Of a stretch of DNA of 64,000 nt, positions 43,296 through 52,147 are shown one piece after another (position 1 is the stretch's first letter; every line of letters starts with the position of its first letter). The stretch is taken from positions 1 to 64,000 of the forward strand of contig JANWIV010000003.1 in assembly GCA_025449735.1 (NCBI GenBank). Direction: 5' to 3'. The stretch is from Candidatus Microgenomates bacterium (GTDB lineage Bacteria > Patescibacteriota > Microgenomatia > UBA1406 > HO2-37-13b). The notes below the pieces were generated by a model. The model did not search any database. It saw only the letters and a program-made list of their open reading frames with translations, and was not told the origin of the DNA. Made by a program: the position numbers and the translations under genes.

Positions 43296-44930
43296 ATGGA
43301 AAAACTACTGTCACAAACTAAAAAACTCATTTTCCACAAACAAAAAGATATATTGTCGTCAGCCATCATTCTATCAGTAATGATTATCGTATCGCGTTTC
43401 TTCGGTCTAATTCGCTATCGCACCCTAGCAACATACTTTACTAAGGAAGAACTTGATATCTTTTTTGCTGCTTTTAGAATTCCTGATTTTGTTTTCGAAA
43501 TATTGATTACTGGCGCCTTATCATCAGCTTTCATACCTATTTTCATTAAATATCAGAAAAAAGATAACAAAGATGAGCTTCAAAATAATATTTCATCAAT
43601 AATCAATTTTATCTTTTTGTTTCTTTTCATATTCGTTTTCATAACCTCAATTGGAGCCGAATTTATTGTGCCACTATTGACCCCAGGTTTTTCAGCTGAT
43701 CAAATTGATAAAGTAGTTGAAATTTCACGCATTCTGCTAATAACTCAACTGCCATTTTTAGTCGCTGGCAATATCCTTTCTGGAATTGCCCAAGCTAATA
43801 GGATATTTTTAATTACCGCCATTGCCCCAATTATCTATAATTTGGGAATTATAGGAGGAACAATTCTATTTTCAAGTCAATTTTCTCTCTATGGACCGCT
43901 TATAGGCACAATAATTGGCGCATCGCTATTTTTTCTTATTCAATTGCCAATATTATATTTGCAACATTTTCGATTTTATTTCTTTAAATTCGAAAGAAAA
44001 GTGCTCCACGAATTCATAACTCTTTTTGTACCTCGACTATTATCAGTATTAACAACTCAAATCGATCTGACAATTGATTTGATCCTGGCAAGTCTTGTTG
44101 GTTCAGGCAGTTATACTATTTTCTTTTTCTCTCAACATTTATCCTTGTTTCCAGTGTCGTTTATTGGCATGGCCTTTGGCCAGGCATCGCTCCCGTATAT
44201 GTCAAACCTATTTAAAAACAATCAAATTATGGAGATGAAAAAAATCTTCGTTAATTCACTACTGCAACTGCTATATTTAAGCGTCCCAGCTTCGTTATTT
44301 TTTATCTTTGCGAGGACTCCAATTGTAAGAATAGTCTTTGGTGGTCGCAAATTTGACTGGTTAGCCACCAATCAAACTGCACTCACGCTGTCTATTTTTG
44401 CCCTATCAATCCCCGCTCATGCGATTTTTTATTTTATCACCCGCTCATTTTATGCGATGCACGACACCAAAACGCCTTTCACGATAAATTTCGCAACCGT
44501 AGGATTAAATATCATTTTAAGCTGGATATTTATTGTGACATTAGGATTGCCTGTTTGGTCACTAGCACTATCATTTTCAATATCCATTACCATTAACATC
44601 TTCCTATTGCTAATCTCCTTCCACAAAAAAATTGGTGGCTTTGACATTACCAAACTTACCCTTCATTCAATCAAAATATATCTTATTGCTTTTCTTGCCA
44701 CTTTGCCTTCATACGCAATACTGAAAATCCTCGATCCACTGGTTATTAATACTACTCGTACGATTAATGTCGGACTGCTCTTAAGTATCGTTTTTCTTGC
44801 TTTCGGTTTTTCCTATTTATTTTTCTCGTGGCTATTCACTGTTGAGGAGATCTATATTCTATCTCGATTACTAATCAAAATCGATGAATTGAAACGTCGA
44901 CTAAGTGAAGTTTATACCGAATCTGGGTAA
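43296..44930 (+). CDS. murJ: Lipid II flippase MurJ
   Basis: The 544-residue membrane protein has the MVF-type pattern: VSRFFGLIRYRTLATYF at the first helix, about 14 helices, and GALSSAFIPIFIKY. It moves lipid II to the outer face for peptidoglycan synthesis. A TATAAT box (43277-43282) lies 13 bases before the ATG. mltG follows in the same direction after a short gap, and uppP upstream in the window serves the same cycle. Confidence 0.95.
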   Translation: MEKLLSQTKKLIFHKQKDILSSAIILSVMIIVSRFFGLIRYRTLATYFTKEELDIFFAAFRIPDFVFEILITGALSSAFIPIFIKYQKKDNKDELQNNISSIINFIFLFLFIFVFITSIGAEFIVPLLTPGFSADQIDKVVEISRILLITQLPFLVAGNILSGIAQANRIFLITAIAPIIYNLGIIGGTILFSSQFSLYGPLIGTIIGASLFFLIQLPILYLQHFRFYFFKFERKVLHEFITLFVPRLLSVLTTQIDLTIDLILASLVGSGSYTIFFFSQHLSLFPVSFIGMAFGQASLPYMSNLFKNNQIMEMKKIFVNSLLQLLYLSVPASLFFIFARTPIVRIVFGGRKFDWLATNQTALTLSIFALSIPAHAIFYFITRSFYAMHDTKTPFTINFATVGLNIILSWIFIVTLGLPVWSLALSFSISITINIFLLLISFHKKIGGFDITKLTLHSIKIYLIAFLATLPSYAILKILDPLVINTTRTINVGLLLSIVFLAFGFSYLFFSWLFTVEEIYILSRLLIKIDELKRRLSEVYTESG

Positions 44931-44957
44931 ATTAGGAAATAATTGATAAAATATACC

Positions 44958-45920
44958 ATGCGAAAATTTTCAATCGTCACCATCCTCATTGTAGTTCTCG
45001 GAATACTATTCCTTATTTACTATAAAGAAGGAACGCTACCGGTTAATAGCCAGGATAAAACTTATAAAACCTTTGTCATTAGTCGTGGTGAGTCGGTTAA
45101 TTCAATAATCACCAATCTTCATAATCAAGGGCTAATTCGTAATAAATTACCTTTCTTTATTCTTCTCAAAATTCAGGGGATTGATAATAGTATTCAAGCT
45201 GGTGACTTTAGATTATCAACTGCAATGAGTGCTAAACAAATTGCTCAAGAATTGACAACTGGAACACTCGACAAATGGATTACCATAATTGAAGGTCTAA
45301 GAGTTGAGGAAGTGGCCAATATATTAGCAATTGAATTCGGAATTCCAGAGGTGGAATTCATTTCTCAAGCGGAAGAAGGCTACCTTTTCCCAGATACTTA
45401 TCTGGTGCCAAAAGAAGCAACACTTGGCGCCATCCTCACTGTATTTGAGACTAATTTTAATCGTCGCTATTCGCCGCCATTAAGAGAAAAAGCAGAAAGA
45501 CTAGGTTTTAGCGATCATAAATTATTAACTCTCGCCAGTCTAGTTGAGAGAGAAGCTAACAATCCTGATGATATGAGACGTGTTGCTAGCGTCATGCTTA
45601 AACGGTTGACTGTTGGTATGCCACTACAAATTGACGCTACCGTGCAATATGCCATTGGCTATCAACATAATGAAAAATCTTGGTGGAAAAAAAATCTCTC
45701 AGTAAGTGACCTCACTATCAACTCTCCATACAACACCTATAAAAATGCCGGACTGCCTCCTGGACCTATTGCCAGCCCAGGGCTGGCGGCAATTGAAGCA
45801 GTGTTAAATGCCGATCCTAATACGCCTTACTTATATTACATCAGTGGGACAGATGGCGTGATGCACTATGGTCGAAATCTTGAAGAACACAATAAGAATA
45901 TTGCTAAATACTTGCGTTAA
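44958..45920 (+). CDS. mltG: Endolytic murein transglycosylase MltG
   Basis: The protein of about 320 residues has one N-terminal membrane helix, a LysM-like part and the YceG catalytic core with SLVEREANNPDDM, DATVQYAIG, SPYNTYKNAGLPPGPI and the final YYISGTDGVMHYGRN. It cuts nascent glycan strands and sets their length. The frame opens at a TTG at 44943, but TAAAAT ends 5 bases before ATG 44958, so the latter was chosen. It forms a unit with murJ. Confidence 0.95.
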   Translation: MRKFSIVTILIVVLGILFLIYYKEGTLPVNSQDKTYKTFVISRGESVNSIITNLHNQGLIRNKLPFFILLKIQGIDNSIQAGDFRLSTAMSAKQIAQELTTGTLDKWITIIEGLRVEEVANILAIEFGIPEVEFISQAEEGYLFPDTYLVPKEATLGAILTVFETNFNRRYSPPLREKAERLGFSDHKLLTLASLVEREANNPDDMRRVASVMLKRLTVGMPLQIDATVQYAIGYQHNEKSWWKKNLSVSDLTINSPYNTYKNAGLPPGPIASPGLAAIEAVLNADPNTPYLYYISGTDGVMHYGRNLEEHNKNIAKYLR

Positions 45921-45926
45921 GATTTG

Positions 45927-48044
45927 TCAGTCCTCATCTGGAATCGCCGCTTCCTCAACGCTCCCCGCTGCGGCCGATCGGATGATCTCTCGAGGTTTTG
46001 AACCTTGTGCTGGACCGACATATCCTTCCTCCTGAAGCTGATCAAGAATTCGAGCTGCCCGAGCATAACCAATAGAAAGTCGTCTTTGTAACAGTGAAGC
46101 TGATCCTTTACCATCAGAATAAATAGCATTAATAGCTTGATCAAATAGATCATCATGATCCCCGCCACCCATTCCTGACATTCGTCCTGTCTTGCCTTTT
46201 ATCGTCACTTCCTGCTCGGTCACCTCATCAGTGTAATGGACTTCAGGGAAAGACTTTCTTAAGTGGTCAACTACCGCCGAGACATCACTCTCGGGAATAA
46301 GCGGGCTCTGAATTCGCTTTGGTTTTGCTTGATCGGGTGGCATAAAAAGCATATCTCCCTTACCAAGCAACTTCTCCGCTCCTGGCATATCAAGGACTAC
46401 TCTTGAATCAACCATTGACGCCACATTAAAAGCGATTCTGGCGGGAATATTTGCCTTCATAAGTCCCGTAATGACGTCTACCGAGGGTCGCTGGGTTGCT
46501 AAAATCAAATGAATGCCAGTAGCACGCGCCATTTGAGCAATACGAGTGATTAGCTCCTCAGCTTCATTAGCCGCAAAAATCATTAAATCAGCCAGCTCAT
46601 CAATAATGAAAATTATATAAGGGACATGTTCAGTATTTTTTAATTGATTAAAACTTTCAATATTGCGGACTTTTGCCTCTGAAAATAATTTGTAACGATT
46701 TTCCATCTCACCGACAGTCCACTTCAAAGCTGATATTATCTTTTTGGGATCAACTATAACTTCTGTCAACAGGTGAGGAATTCCGTTATATGGAGTCAAC
46801 TCTACTCTCTTTGGGTCAACCAGAATTAATCTCACCTCCTCAGGACTAGCCCGAAAAAGCATCGAACAAATCCAAGAGTTAAGTAGTACTGATTTACCAG
46901 CACCGGTTGTACCAGCGATCAACACATGAGGCATTTTTGTGATATCAACACCATACGCCTTGCCAGAAACATCAAGTCCTAAAGGCATAAAAAGTGGCGA
47001 CGCATGCTCTTGCATTAATCTTGAACCTAATAATTCTTTGAGTGCCACAATCTGAGCTCTTCGGTTTGGAATTTCAATTCCCACCAATGATCGCCCTGGG
47101 ATTGGTGCCTCGATTCTTACCTGTCCGGTCGGGGCGGCGAGTGCTAGCGCCAAGTCATTGGCTAAAGTGGTAATTTTGGTAAGCTTGGTCCCGCGAACGA
47201 TCTCGAGCGCATATTGACTGACCGTTGGTCCCTCATTAATCTCCGATACTCTCGCTCTAACTCCAAAACTATCAAGGGTTTTTTCGATAGTGTCAGAATT
47301 TTTCTTAGTGTCGCCCGTGTCGGCGGTCTGATCGGGCAGATCAGCAAGAAGTGAAATCGGCGGATACTGCCAGACTCCAGATAATTTTTTAAACGGTCTA
47401 ATATTGAGCCCGTCTGTCTGTTGAGCTACCGGCAACTGGCTATTCCTCACCGGAGTGACAACGCGTCTATCTTTGATAAATTCGCTATCTGATTCGGATT
47501 GCTGAGAACCGCGCTTCCCGTTTGAAACCTCTCTAAATAAATATGTTCTAGCTAGATTAATCACAGTCTTTATAAAACCTATGGTATTTAAAATAAACAC
47601 ATCAACCGAGGTATTGAAAAAAAGAATTACGCCTACAAGAAATGTCAAAAACATGATGAGAAACCCACCAAGCAAAGAGAAATCAGCTATCAAACTTTCG
47701 GCAATTCTCGCTCCTACCGATCCAGCTCTCAATACTCCCAAGAAGGCCAAAAAAATCAGTAATAGCCCAAGACTGACATTAGGCGAGACTATTTTTAGTT
47801 TTTTTGAATTAAAGAAGTGACTCCCAAATGAAGCCAATATCACGGGGATAACTAGAGATAGCCCACCAAAAAACCGCACCAAATTAGCATTTAATAAAAT
47901 AAGCGTCGAACCACTTTGAAAAAAGGATAACAGACTAAATATCGCCCCGGCCCAAATAGCAAGTCCGATCAATGTTTTTGAAGTATTACGTTGGATCTTA
48001 AACTTAAAAAATGGCAATTTAAAAAACTTTTTATGTCGTGACAT
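45927..48044 (-). CDS. ftsK: DNA translocase FtsK/SpoIIIE
   Basis: The 705-residue protein has four N-terminal membrane helices, a short linker, the RecA-like motor with AGTTGAGKSVLLNSW and the Walker B FIIDELADLM, the RPSVDVITGLMKANIPARIAF-type motif (shown in two parts, RPSVDVITG and IPARIAFNVAS), and a C-terminal winged-helix gamma domain (GSASLLQRRLSIGYARAARI) that reads KOPS-like sites. It pumps chromosome DNA through the division septum. It converges with mltG and overlaps nothing. Confidence 0.96.
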   Translation of the reverse strand: MSRHKKFFKLPFFKFKIQRNTSKTLIGLAIWAGAIFSLLSFFQSGSTLILLNANLVRFFGGLSLVIPVILASFGSHFFNSKKLKIVSPNVSLGLLLIFLAFLGVLRAGSVGARIAESLIADFSLLGGFLIMFLTFLVGVILFFNTSVDVFILNTIGFIKTVINLARTYLFREVSNGKRGSQQSESDSEFIKDRRVVTPVRNSQLPVAQQTDGLNIRPFKKLSGVWQYPPISLLADLPDQTADTGDTKKNSDTIEKTLDSFGVRARVSEINEGPTVSQYALEIVRGTKLTKITTLANDLALALAAPTGQVRIEAPIPGRSLVGIEIPNRRAQIVALKELLGSRLMQEHASPLFMPLGLDVSGKAYGVDITKMPHVLIAGTTGAGKSVLLNSWICSMLFRASPEEVRLILVDPKRVELTPYNGIPHLLTEVIVDPKKIISALKWTVGEMENRYKLFSEAKVRNIESFNQLKNTEHVPYIIFIIDELADLMIFAANEAEELITRIAQMARATGIHLILATQRPSVDVITGLMKANIPARIAFNVASMVDSRVVLDMPGAEKLLGKGDMLFMPPDQAKPKRIQSPLIPESDVSAVVDHLRKSFPEVHYTDEVTEQEVTIKGKTGRMSGMGGGDHDDLFDQAINAIYSDGKGSASLLQRRLSIGYARAARILDQLQEEGYVGPAQGSKPREIIRSAAAGSVEEAAIPDED

Positions 48045-48177
48045 ATATTAGAAACTGGTTGTGAATTAATGAAACAATAAACTCATTCTTGCTATCGTAT
48101 GTATCATTCTAGAGTCACTGAAGCCAAAAGTCAAACAGATGTCATACTATAAAAATGGTAAGATTCCTTTGAAGTTT

Positions 48178-50274
48178 TTATTTGCTAATTAAACGCAGAC
48201 CGATTTTACCAGTAGGCTCAACTTTGACAACTTGAACCCGAATTTTGTCTCCTTCAGCAACAACATCATTAGGATCTTTGACAAATCCTTTACCCATTTG
48301 CGACACATGAACCAAACCTTCTTTGCCTGGTAAAAATTCAACAAAAGCACCAAAAGGCATTATTCGTTTAACCACACCATCAAATTCCTCATCAATATTG
48401 ACCGTTCGGTAGACATTTTCAATCATTTCGACCGCCTTGCCGACCGCCGCTTGATCAATGCCAGAAACACTGACCTTACCATCATCACCCACATTTATAT
48501 CAGTGCCGGTTTTGGCGATAACCGCACGAATATGCTTTCCTCCCGGTCCAATAATTTCACCTATTTTTTCTTCCGGAGGCGTCAATACCACCACTTTTGG
48601 TGCGTATTTAGAAAGTTCTTCTCTAGGCGCGTTAATTAATTTCTTCATTACCTCAAGAATTTGCATTCTGGCTTTAAGTGATTGCTCAAAAATGCGACCA
48701 ATCATCTCGCTAGTTAGACCAGTATTTTTGACATCAAGTTGAATCGCAGTGATTCCAGACTCAGTGCCAGCAATTTTGAAGTCCATATCACCAACAAAGT
48801 CTTCAATTCCAGCAATGTCAGTCAAAAGCTCATAATTTGTATCAGACTCCCATACCAAGCCGACTGAAATTCCAGCCACCGGAGCCTTAATTGGTACCCC
48901 AGCATCCATCAACGCCAAAGTTGAGCCGCAGGTTGACGCCATGCTAGTTGAACCATTAGAAGTCAACACTTCTGACACTATCTGGATTGTATAAGGAAAT
49001 TCTTGCTCAGTTGGAATTACCGGCTCAAGCGCTTTTTCAGCCAGTGCGCCATGACCAATTTCTCTTGGGGATGGCCAACCAGTCCGACCGACTTCACCGT
49101 AAGAATAAGGTGGTGAATAATAGTGATGAATATATCGTTTTGATTCCTGCCCCTCTGGTCCTTCTATAAGCTGCTCCATGGTTGGGGAGCCTAGAGTCGC
49201 GATTGACATTACTTCAGTTGATCCTCGTTTGAACAAAGCCGACCCATGAGTACGAGGTAATACTGAGGTTTCGCCATGCAACTCTCGAATTTCATCAAAA
49301 GCTCGACCATCAAATCTCTTTTTATTTTTAAGGACATCAGTTCTAATTTTTTCACGAGTAATCTCAAATACCGCTCCCGCTATTTTACCTTTATCAAAAT
49401 CATGGCCTTCCGCTTCAGCGATCTGCTTGACGAGCTCAGTTGTCAAGATCTTGTCATTATTATCACTGGCAAAAGCCGCAAGGATCATGTCGATTTCTTT
49501 GGTGTAACTTTTATTAATAAGCTGTTTCACTTCCTCAACAATCGTGTCTTTCGCTACCGTTTCTTTTGGCGTCCCAAATTGTTTTTGCATCGCCTCAATG
49601 GCTGTAATAATTTTGTTATTTTCGGCAATCGCCATCTCGATCCCTTCATAAATGACTTTGTCAGGAATAATTTTCGCTTGAGTTTCAATCATGACGACAC
49701 GATCGCGCCCTGAAGTGACAACCAAATCAAGCACCGAATAATCTTGTACTTCTTCTGACGGATTGATTACTAGATTGCCAGCTGCAGTGCCTTCTCCCAC
49801 AATATAACCAACACGAACTGTAGAGATCGGACCCTGCCATGGCAAGCCAGAAATTGAAAGCAAAGCCGAAGCCGCAATCGCCGATACAATTTCAGGTGAA
49901 TTTACCCCATCAAGAGATAAAAGGGTGATGATTATTTGCACCTCACGTTTGAATTCTTTCGGGAAAAGTGGTCTTATGCCGCGATCAATCAATCGTCTAG
50001 TCAAGACCGCTTCATCAGAGGGTTTGCCCTCACGCTTCACCCATCGCGAACCCTTAATTCGTCCGCCCGCATAGAGCTTCTCGACATAATCAATATAAAG
50101 TGGGAAATAATCAATATCAGCCCGCGCGCTGCCAGCGACCAGTGTCGCCATAACGCAGGTTTCACCAATTTGGGCAAATACCGAATGATCCGCTTTGCTG
50201 GCAAATCGATCAAATTGTAGTTTGAGAGTGGTGTCTCCAATAGGAATTGACACTTCGTTCATTGTTCTTTTCAT
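48178..50274 (-). CDS. pnp: Polyribonucleotide nucleotidyltransferase
   Basis: The 698-residue protein has two RNase PH domains (the second with GSALFKRGSTEVMS and PTMEQLIEGPEG), a KH domain (IGEIIGPGGKHIRAVIAKTG) and a C-terminal S1 domain (FGAFVEFLPGKEGLVHVSQ). It degrades RNA with phosphate. The order rpsO-pnp with seven bases between matches the classical operon. The length is normal. Confidence 0.98.
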   Translation of the reverse strand: MKRTMNEVSIPIGDTTLKLQFDRFASKADHSVFAQIGETCVMATLVAGSARADIDYFPLYIDYVEKLYAGGRIKGSRWVKREGKPSDEAVLTRRLIDRGIRPLFPKEFKREVQIIITLLSLDGVNSPEIVSAIAASALLSISGLPWQGPISTVRVGYIVGEGTAAGNLVINPSEEVQDYSVLDLVVTSGRDRVVMIETQAKIIPDKVIYEGIEMAIAENNKIITAIEAMQKQFGTPKETVAKDTIVEEVKQLINKSYTKEIDMILAAFASDNNDKILTTELVKQIAEAEGHDFDKGKIAGAVFEITREKIRTDVLKNKKRFDGRAFDEIRELHGETSVLPRTHGSALFKRGSTEVMSIATLGSPTMEQLIEGPEGQESKRYIHHYYSPPYSYGEVGRTGWPSPREIGHGALAEKALEPVIPTEQEFPYTIQIVSEVLTSNGSTSMASTCGSTLALMDAGVPIKAPVAGISVGLVWESDTNYELLTDIAGIEDFVGDMDFKIAGTESGITAIQLDVKNTGLTSEMIGRIFEQSLKARMQILEVMKKLINAPREELSKYAPKVVVLTPPEEKIGEIIGPGGKHIRAVIAKTGTDINVGDDGKVSVSGIDQAAVGKAVEMIENVYRTVNIDEEFDGVVKRIMPFGAFVEFLPGKEGLVHVSQMGKGFVKDPNDVVAEGDKIRVQVVKVEPTGKIGLRLISK

Positions 50275-50281
50275 TATTTAT

Positions 50282-50746
50282 TTATTTTTTCATTCCGAGG
50301 CTTTTGATAAGAGCGCCATATCGGCTCTCATCCTTACCCTGAAGGTAGTGGAGAATCCGGCGACGTTTCGCAATGATCTTCAACAATCCTCGTCTTGAAT
50401 GATTGTCTTTTGGATTTTCATCCAAGTGACTAGTTAGATTATAAATTTTTTGAGTGGCGAGTGCAACTTGGACTTCAGGACTTCCGGTGTCTCCCTTTTT
50501 TTGGGCGAATTGCTCAATCACATTCTGTTTTGACACATCAGTTAATGGGGCGCTCGTTTTTTTAGAATCGCTTTTACTTGCCTTTTCTGCCTTTTTTGGT
50601 GCTTGTGATTTAGCAGTTGATTTCGTTTTTAATGAAGTCTTAGGAGTCGTTTTCTTAGCTTTAGCGCTGACTTCGACTGTTGCTTTTTTGACTGGAGCCG
50701 CCTTTTTGACGACTTTTGATTTTTCAGTTACTTTTTTTGTTGCCAT
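50282..50746 (-). CDS. rpsO: 30S ribosomal protein S15 with a Lys/Ala-rich N-terminal extension
   Basis: The C-terminal 88 residues are a normal S15 (GDTGSPEVQVALATQKI, HSRRGLLKIIAKRRRILHYL). The first 66 residues form a Lys/Ala/Pro/Ser-rich extension, with KKAAPVKKATVEVSAKAKK as an example, resembling histone H1 tails. S15 binds 16S rRNA; the tail may add RNA or DNA contacts. A promoter TTGCAT-17-TATAAT lies upstream on the reverse strand. The start is supported because no Met occurs at the usual S15 start. Confidence 0.95.
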   Translation of the reverse strand: MATKKVTEKSKVVKKAAPVKKATVEVSAKAKKTTPKTSLKTKSTAKSQAPKKAEKASKSDSKKTSAPLTDVSKQNVIEQFAQKKGDTGSPEVQVALATQKIYNLTSHLDENPKDNHSRRGLLKIIAKRRRILHYLQGKDESRYGALIKSLGMKK

Positions 50747-50758
50747 AATTTGAAGCTC

Positions 50759-50787
50759 ATTATATCGGAAAAGACCACTTTATGCAA
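50759..50787 (-). promoter_or_regulatory. rpsO-pnp promoter
   Basis: In the reading sense TTGCAT (plus-strand 50782-50787) and TATAAT (50759-50764) are separated by 17 bases. It lies back to back with the hrcA promoter. The leader before rpsO is about 7 bases from the expected start. Confidence 0.8.
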
Positions 50788-50809
50788 GTGGGAATAATAT
50801 CCAATCCTC

Positions 50810-50846
50810 TTGACATCCGTTGGCAGATGATGTAAACTTCTGCTAA
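50810..50846 (+). promoter_or_regulatory. hrcA promoter with CIRCE-like operator
   Basis: TTGACA (50810-50815), 17 bases, TAAACT (50833-50838) form the promoter. Overlapping it, TTGGCAGAT (50820-50828), nine bases, TTCTGCTAA (50838-50846) form an inverted repeat with the 9-9-9 layout of the CIRCE element (TTAGCACTC-N9-GAGTGCTAA); the outer TTnGCA/TGCTAA parts are kept. It ends four bases before the hrcA ATG and is a likely self-regulation site. Confidence 0.75.
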
Positions 50847-50849
50847 TAT

Positions 50850-51590
50850 ATGGACGATTTGACTCCTCGACAGACGGAGATACTAAAAAAAATCATAGTC
50901 GAATATACCGAAACCGGTCATCCGGTAGGTTCTGATATATTGGACAAAAAATATAATCTTGGCGTCAGCCCAGCCACTGTCAGAAATGAAATGGTAGAAC
51001 TTGCCAAAAAGAAATATTTAAAAAAATCTCATTTTTCTTCAGGTCGAGTCCCAACTGCCGCCGCATTTCGCTTCTATATACAAAATCTAATGCAAGAAAA
51101 GGATTTGTCGACTGCCGATGAGGTTTCATATAAAAGTGATGTCTGGGATTCAAGAGAAGAGCTTCATCGTTTGCTTCAGCAAGCAACGAGAGTGCTCGCC
51201 AAACATACCAAACTTCTCGCTGTCGCGACAACCACCAAAGGGGACATATATTATTGTGGTATTAATAATGTACTAAACCAAGATGAATTTCTTGATATTG
51301 ATGTCACTCGTCGATTTTTCTTAATGCTTGACGAAGAGGCATTTTTTAGCTCAGTAATGCGCGAGTTTGAGACTTTAGAATCAGAACTGTTGTATTTACT
51401 TGGTGAAAAAGATTTGGCTAGCCCGTCACTAGAAGAATGCGCCACTGTTTTTGGTATGTTTGAAGGAAATCAAGTCAGAGGCGCTATTGGCGTCATGGGA
51501 CCAAAACGAATGCAATATGACATGGTGGTACCAAACGTCAAATATTTTAGTAATTTATTGCAAACGATAATGAGAGACCAGGGATTCTAA
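50850..51590 (+). CDS. hrcA: Heat-inducible transcription repressor HrcA, short form
   Basis: The 246-residue protein opens LTPRQTEILKKIIVEYTETG with the winged-helix motif VSPATVRNEMVELAKK and SSGRVPTAAAFRFYI, characteristic of HrcA. A reduced GAF-like domain follows, ending RMQYDMVVPNVKYFSNLLQT. It is about 100 residues shorter than typical HrcA. It represses chaperone genes through CIRCE and needs GroEL for stability. It is the first gene of hrcA-grpE-dnaK-dnaJ. Confidence 0.93.
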   Translation: MDDLTPRQTEILKKIIVEYTETGHPVGSDILDKKYNLGVSPATVRNEMVELAKKKYLKKSHFSSGRVPTAAAFRFYIQNLMQEKDLSTADEVSYKSDVWDSREELHRLLQQATRVLAKHTKLLAVATTTKGDIYYCGINNVLNQDEFLDIDVTRRFFLMLDEEAFFSSVMREFETLESELLYLLGEKDLASPSLEECATVFGMFEGNQVRGAIGVMGPKRMQYDMVVPNVKYFSNLLQTIMRDQGF

Positions 51591-51661
51591 GCGCTAACGC
51601 TTTAATTTATAAATAAAAAATAATAAATAAAAATTACAGATTAAAATTTTTAAAGACTATC

Positions 51662-52117
51662 ATGAAACAGAGCTCAAAAAACGCAAAACCAATTAAACAT
51701 AAAGCGGAAGTGGATTGGGAGGATAAATATATGCGAGCCATGGCTGATTATCAAAACTTAGAAAGAAGAATCATCATGCAAGCTGCCAAAAATAAAAATG
51801 AGGCTAATCGAGAGTTGCTTTTACAATTGTTGGAGATTTTAGATGATATTGAGAAGGCACAGATTTTTGTTGACAATGAAGGATTGAAACTTATAAAAGT
51901 GAAGCTGATCACTATCCTTGAAAAAAACGGGGTAACTGAAATTAAATTTGAAAATAATACCTTTGATCCTAATATTGCTGAGGTAGTTTCACTCGATAGT
52001 GAAACTCCTCAAAATATTATAAGCGCGGTGCTGCAAAAAGGTTATATGTTGGGAGAGATGCTTTTAAGACCGGCTCAGGTGCAAGTCGGACAAAAATTAA
52101 CAGTTCCTAGTGACTAG
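51662..52117 (+). CDS. grpE: Nucleotide exchange factor GrpE
   Basis: The 151-residue protein has a coiled-coil first half (DWEDKYMRAMADYQNLERR) and a C-terminal beta domain with FDPNIAEVVS and GYMLGEMLLRPAQVQV, the GrpE signature. It releases ADP from DnaK. It lies between hrcA and dnaK in the usual order. The spacer before it is A/T-only and contains the small hairpin AAGCG-CTAA-CGCTT. Confidence 0.94.
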   Translation: MKQSSKNAKPIKHKAEVDWEDKYMRAMADYQNLERRIIMQAAKNKNEANRELLLQLLEILDDIEKAQIFVDNEGLKLIKVKLITILEKNGVTEIKFENNTFDPNIAEVVSLDSETPQNIISAVLQKGYMLGEMLLRPAQVQVGQKLTVPSD

Positions 52118-52147
52118 TTTAAAGTCATTAGCTAAAATATTATAAAT

